A stretch of 7,024 nt of DNA, from NCBI GenBank assembly GCA_022563075.1, contig JADFOC010000140.1, positions 1-7,024 of the forward strand, in the 5' to 3' direction. How positions within the stretch are numbered: position 1 is the first letter of the stretch; every line of letters starts with the position of its first letter. The position numbers were made by a program, and so were the translations under genes. The notes beneath the pieces were generated by a model that saw nothing but the letters and a program-made list of their open reading frames with translations, had not been told where the DNA came from and did no database searches. Shown here in pieces: positions 6,519-7,024 of the stretch. This DNA comes from Pseudomonadota bacterium (lineage in GTDB: Bacteria > Pseudomonadota > Gammaproteobacteria > Pseudomonadales > Pseudohongiellaceae).

Positions 6519-7024
6519 TGACCTGACTGACCAGGATATCGGCGTTAGGCTCAAATGCCGCAAAATCGATTTGCAGTATGTCCAACAGATAGGCGTCAAT
6601 AATTTGCTTCGCGATTGGACCGGCAACACTACTGCCATGCTCACCGTTTTCGATAAAAACAGCGATTGCAATCTGCGGTTCGATATGAAGGTTTTCGGCA
6701 GGCGCAAAGGCGATAAACAAACCATGGTCTTTGTTGAGATCTGAAACGATAATATCGGTGCTACGCAATATGTCCTGGCTAATTCCTACTAGCTGTGCGG
6801 ATCCAGACTTCCCAGCCATCTTGTAGGGCATGTCTCTATCTACGGAGGCAATGGCATCGTATGCAGTACCGTAATCTCTCCATTCTTTTTGGTGAGGTCT
6901 ATGCACAACCTTGGTCATGGCTGCTTCCATATATCGCCAATAATCAGGATCATTGACCACAACGTCGGCAACCGGGTTTTCAATTACCGGTTGATATTTT
7001 ACGCCATCTATGGCTTTCAGCATT
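6511..7024 (-). CDS. mrdA: PBP2 (MrdA) transpeptidase, C-terminal part, 5' end beyond window
   Basis: Only the last 170 codons are present; the gene enters from the right edge and ends at TAA 6511. PBP2 is the class B transpeptidase that cross-links the strands made by RodA. The visible part is the end of the penicillin-binding domain. The third active-site motif KSG is at residues 72-74 of the fragment within MAGKSGSAQ, matching AAKSGTAQ of E. coli PBP2, with Ser in place of Thr after KSG. Other family landmarks are DYWRYMEAAM (27-36), the LFIAFAP segment at about 102-108, and the AVFIENG segment with the following Gly-Ser-Ser-Val-Ala-Gly-Pro-Ile-Ala. The SxxK and SxN motifs lie outside the window. 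The 8-base overlap with rodA and the partner relationship make the identification firm. Confidence 0.94.
   Translation of the reverse strand, partial: MLKAIDGVKYQPVIENPVADVVVNDPDYWRYMEAAMTKVVHRPHQKEWRDYGTAYDAIASVDRDMPYKMAGKSGSAQLVGISQDILRSTDIIVSDLNKDHGLFIAFAPAENLHIEPQIAIAVFIENGEHGSSVAGPIAKQIIDAYLLDILQIDFAAFEPNADILVSQVND

Noticed and set aside
6519..6725. A 69-residue N-terminal extension of RodA
   Set aside because: It lies within the PBP2 coding frame, lacks RodA similarity, and ATG 6518 gives the usual family length with an 8-base overlap.

Overview
The window is a minus-strand run of conserved bacterial housekeeping genes. Read in the direction of transcription (from high to low coordinates) it holds the end of mrdA (PBP2), rodA/mrdB, rlpA, dacA (PBP5/6-type carboxypeptidase), ybeD, lipB, lipA, an unrecognised membrane protein, and the first 35 codons of a signal-peptide protein that leaves at the left edge. 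Gene order and protein motifs match the mrdA-mrdB-(mltB)-rlpA-dacA-ybeD-lipB-lipA neighbourhood of Gammaproteobacteria such as Pseudomonas. The host is therefore most likely a gammaproteobacterium. The sequence alone does not let me name a genus. Base composition is moderate and looks even across the window, and I see no insertion sequence, integrase, tRNA, rRNA or CRISPR array.

Right part (about 4269-7024), cell-wall elongation and separation. PBP2 (transpeptidase) and RodA (SEDS glycosyltransferase) overlap by 8 bases and form the core synthase of the rod complex. After a 249-base gap come the lipoprotein RlpA, a lytic transglycosylase with a SPOR domain that acts on denuded septal glycan, and then DacA, the D,D-carboxypeptidase that trims pentapeptides. 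The lytic transglycosylase gene mltB, which sits between rodA and rlpA in Pseudomonas, is absent, and only non-coding-looking sequence remains there.

Middle part (about 987-2956), lipoate synthesis. YbeD (DUF493, ACT-like fold), LipB (octanoyl transferase) and LipA (radical SAM lipoyl synthase) are packed with gaps of 1 to 25 bases. LipB moves octanoate from acyl carrier protein to lipoyl domains and LipA inserts the two sulfurs. The likely lipB start is a GTG next to the ybeD stop, and the lipA start is fixed by the match of its cysteine positions to E. coli LipA.

Left part (1-957), the least explained. A 246-residue protein with three N-terminal membrane segments and a strand-rich C-terminal domain lies 29 bases after lipA, with a perfect 12-base palindrome just before its start codon. 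A further gene begins at 107 behind a short region with promoter-like elements.

I found no convincing new multi-gene system. The items most worth a second look are the unknown membrane protein and its palindrome, the missing mltB, and single-residue departures from family motifs in RodA, DacA and PBP2.
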